From DATJGR01 sp963780795 (GTDB taxonomy: Bacteria > Pseudomonadota > Gammaproteobacteria > Pseudomonadales > Azotimanducaceae), in the NCBI GenBank assembly GCA_963780795.1, contig CAWADH010000007.1:22904-86903 (forward strand): a stretch of 64,000 nucleotides of DNA, read 5' to 3'. Below the pieces are notes generated by a model. It saw only the letters and a program-made list of their open reading frames with translations. It had not been told where the DNA came from and ran no database searches. Every line of letters starts with the position of its first letter. The first letter of the stretch is position 1. Both the position numbers and the translations under genes were made by a program. Of the stretch, positions 62,035-64,000 are shown piece by piece.

Positions 62035-62727
62035 CTACTCCTCTGCGTCGACTTCGATCGTCTTACCGATCGGTTCTATACACCGCTCGCCGTCGTTTCG
62101 CGATGTATTCACGTAGGTGCTGACGGGTACCACGCTCAGCGCCACCGGCAGCCGCGGCTGAAGCAGAGCCTCCTTCAGCTCGGTCGGGTCTTCGGCGCGA
62201 TCCACCCAGCGGAGTCCTTCCGCGCGCGACAACATCACCGGCTGACGCCGATGCACGAACGCGAGCCGATCATGCACCGCGGCCGTAACCACCGCAAAAC
62301 TCTCCAGCACCTCGTTGCCGTTGCGCCAGCGGTCCCAGATCCCTGCCAGCAGCATGCCGTCGTCGCCGCGCGGCCGGATGTAGTACGGCAGCTTGCGATC
62401 GCCGTTCTTGGACCACTCGTAATACCCCGCCACCGGCACCGCGCAGCGACGCCGCGCGAACGGTTCTTTGAACGATGCGCTCGTTTCGATCGTCTCGGCC
62501 TTCGCGTTGAACATGCTGTAGCGCGTCGACATTTCCTTCGACCAGTACGGCGTCAGCCACCAGCGCATCGTCGCCGGCTCGAGCACGCCGAGCGCAGTCG
62601 GCCGCAACACCACCACCGGCTCGGTCGGCGCCATGTTGTGCCGATCCTCTCCGGGATATGGCTGGCCGACCATGTCCATGAACAGCAGTGTCAGCGGACC
62701 CGAACTGACGTTGATACGCCCGCACAT
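62035..62727 (-). CDS. yedK: SOS response-associated peptidase YedK/HMCES family protein
   Basis: Protects abasic sites in single-stranded DNA through a covalent bond to the N-terminal cysteine. 230 residues beginning MCGRINVSSG (Cys2 exposed after Met removal). Family marks: NMAPTEPVVVL, MRWWLTPYWSKE, FNAKAETI, RRCAVPVAGYYEW and FVHRRQPVML. All expected active-site positions seem present. It follows the aldo/keto reductase gene by 15 nt. Confidence 0.94.
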   Translation of the reverse strand: MCGRINVSSGPLTLLFMDMVGQPYPGEDRHNMAPTEPVVVLRPTALGVLEPATMRWWLTPYWSKEMSTRYSMFNAKAETIETSASFKEPFARRRCAVPVAGYYEWSKNGDRKLPYYIRPRGDDGMLLAGIWDRWRNGNEVLESFAVVTAAVHDRLAFVHRRQPVMLSRAEGLRWVDRAEDPTELKEALLQPRLPVALSVVPVSTYVNTSRNDGERCIEPIGKTIEVDAEE

Positions 62728-62742
62728 CGCAAACGTCCGGCG

Positions 62743-63681
62743 TCAGCGTTTCGTGATCTTGTCCACCGCCGTCATGTCGGCGGCATCGAGTCGCCACGTG
62801 GAGGCAGCCACGTTCGACTCGACCTGCCCCGCCGATGTCGCCCCGGCGATGACGCTCGAGATCACCGGCTTAGTCAGCAACCAGCCGAACGCCAGATCGA
62901 GCAGGCTGTGGCCACGTTCGGCAGCAAATGCGGTCAGTGCCTCAACGATCGTGAAGTTGCGCTCGTTCAGCGCGCGCTCGGCGAGTCGTCCGACCGTGGC
63001 GAGGCGCGTGCCCTGCGGCGGCGGTTCGTTGCGGTGATACTTGCCGGTGAGCATGCCGCTCGCGAGCGGAAAGAACGGCAGCATGCCCAGTCCGAAGCGG
63101 TCACAGCCGCCCAGCACTTCGGCCTCGATGCCGCGCTCCAGCAGGCTGTAGTGGTTCTGCGCGGATACGAAGCGGGCGCCGTTGGCGACGCGCGCGGTCC
63201 AGTCGGCGTCGGCAATCTGCCAGCCGGAAAAGTTCGAGCAGCCGATGTAGCGCACTTTGCCCTGGCGGACCACGTCGTCGAGTGCGCCGAGCGTTTCGTC
63301 GATCGGCGTGTCCGGATCCGGCGCGTGCATCTGATACAGGTCGATGTAGTCGGTGCCGAGCCGCCGCAGGCTCGCCTCGACCGCGCTCAGGATGTACCGC
63401 CGCGAACCGCCGCGGTCGTGCACCGTCGTCCCCATCGGCATCGCGAATTTCGTCGCGATCAGCACCTGGTTGCGACGACCGCCGAGCGCCTGCCCGAGCA
63501 GCGTCTCCGACTGCTGATTGCCGTAGACGTCCGCCGTGTCGAACAACGTGACGCCCCGGTCGATCGCCGCATCGACTACCGCCTGCGTCGCGGCCTTGTC
63601 GCAACGCCCGCCGAAGTTGTTGCAGCCGATCCCGACCTCCGACACCTTGAGTCCCGAACGCCCCAACCGTCGCTGTTCCAT
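62743..63681 (-). CDS. aldo/keto reductase
   Basis: NADPH-dependent carbonyl reductase of 312 residues. Features: MEQRRLGRSGLKVSEVGIGC, FDTADVYGNQQSETLLGQAL with Asp/Tyr, KFAMPMGT with the catalytic Lys, YIDLYQMHAPDPDTPIDETL, YIGCSNFSGWQIAD and QNHYSLLERGIEAE. GGAGGGAAGGTG precedes the ATG at 63681. The frame runs 12 codons further upstream into a palindromic repeat, so that extension is not real. Belongs to the AKR11/12-type general stress or sugar group. Confidence 0.93.
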   Translation of the reverse strand: MEQRRLGRSGLKVSEVGIGCNNFGGRCDKAATQAVVDAAIDRGVTLFDTADVYGNQQSETLLGQALGGRRNQVLIATKFAMPMGTTVHDRGGSRRYILSAVEASLRRLGTDYIDLYQMHAPDPDTPIDETLGALDDVVRQGKVRYIGCSNFSGWQIADADWTARVANGARFVSAQNHYSLLERGIEAEVLGGCDRFGLGMLPFFPLASGMLTGKYHRNEPPPQGTRLATVGRLAERALNERNFTIVEALTAFAAERGHSLLDLAFGWLLTKPVISSVIAGATSAGQVESNVAASTWRLDAADMTAVDKITKR

Positions 63682-63706
63682 CACCTTCCCTCCGCTCGTC
63701 TCTTGG

Positions 63707-63751
63707 AAATAAGTCAACGGCCGGTGCCAAGCACCGGCCGTTGACTTGTTT
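63707..63751. repeat. palindromic repeat related to the GGTGCCTGGCACC family, copy 3
   Basis: Arms 63707-63727 (AAATAAGTCAACGGCCGGTGC) are 21 nt, so only the ends matter here: AAATAAGTCAACGG and CCGTTGACTTGTTT, with one mismatch and a 3-nt centre. The inner part GGTGC-CAA-GCACC replaces the CCTGG of the other copies. It lies 26 nt upstream of the aldo/keto reductase start. Confidence 0.75.
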
Positions 63752-63880
63752 GCATCAAGACTAACCGTTTCGCGGCCTGACCGCGTGGCAAAGGGGCGCG
63801 GTTCTCCGGATAGGGATCAGCGGCGCAACCGGCCATCCGACACGTCGCCGAATCGCGCCGCTGGACCCGTCGGGGTAAAC

Positions 63881-64000
63881 CTAAGGGCGTTCGCTGACGA
63901 AGATGTCACCGTCCCGGCCGAAGTGCAGACGCTTGCCGTCGTTGGACAACGTTGCGCGCTGTTCTGCGCCGGGCGTGTTGACGTTCGGACCGAGATTCAC
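63881..64000 (-). CDS. C-terminal end of a PD40/TolB-like beta-propeller protein (5' end beyond window)
   Basis: Forty codons are visible. The sequence LGPNVNTPGAEQRATLSNDG followed by KRLHFGRDGDIFVSERP and a TAG stop is the pattern of a WD40-like (PD40) repeat blade as in TolB-related proteins. Nothing more can be said without the rest. Confidence 0.6.
   Translation of the reverse strand: MNLGPNVNTPGAEQRATLSNDGKRLHFGRDGDIFVSERP

Overview
The window is a 64-kb piece of a high-GC bacterial chromosome, most likely a gammaproteobacterium. The evidence is the combination of a YheU/UPF0270 protein, TtcA, a tesA-ybbA-ybbP locus, DUF1244, Prc, AcnA and a Mip-type FKBP lipoprotein. This placement is an inference from gene families; no rRNA gene is present to test it. 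Coding density is high and many genes overlap or touch, so several operons are translationally coupled. I see no tRNA, rRNA, CRISPR array, prophage or transposase. The left edge cuts a very large exported repeat protein and the right edge cuts a beta-propeller-like protein.

Layout. 1-7128 (minus): four exported proteins with DUF11/cadherin-like repeats, three sharing an N-terminal module. 7609-15114: a YheU protein, then an ArcA/TorR-type response regulator next to a 2,114-residue fusion of Ser/Thr kinase, ATPase, GAF, PAS, histidine kinase, receiver and HPt. 15190-22951: ttcA, a PAS-GGDEF-EAL protein, ybbP-ybbA divergent from tesA with overlapping start codons, and a TetR regulator. 22952-23410: a hairpin-rich gap. 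23411-26146 (minus): PP2C, bolA, trhO and an SDR, every junction overlapping. 26220-32909: TerC, DUF1244, an ABC-2 exporter pair, an unrecognised gene, signal peptidase I, a Qnr-like pentapeptide-repeat protein and an FKBP. 33104-41143: prc, thrS with a long leader, a HAD phosphatase and acnA. 41346-47695: Hsp20, a PNPOx-like protein, a ggt-tpm-hydrolase operon, a YcaQ-type glycosylase and a frameshifted sulfurtransferase. 47704-53842: fatty-acyl-CoA genes. 53853-61058: an ABC export operon with three FtsX-type permeases, one ATPase, a LolA-like periplasmic protein and an outer-membrane barrel, controlled by a divergent TetR gene. 61061-63681: a lipoprotein, a YedK/HMCES protein and an aldo/keto reductase.

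The main discovery is in the thrS leader (37247-37457). A promoter is followed by a 23-codon leader peptide with seven threonine codons in an eight-codon run. Downstream lie mutually exclusive stems and an intrinsic terminator just before the thrS ribosome binding site. This has the form of ribosome-mediated attenuation by charged tRNA-Thr, on a thrS that also lacks the N-terminal TGS domain and is not beside infC-rpmI-rplT. Second in interest are the three-permease export operon, a family of palindromes around GGTGCCTGGCACC (one supplies the stop codon of the EAL gene), and the chromosomal Qnr-like gene.
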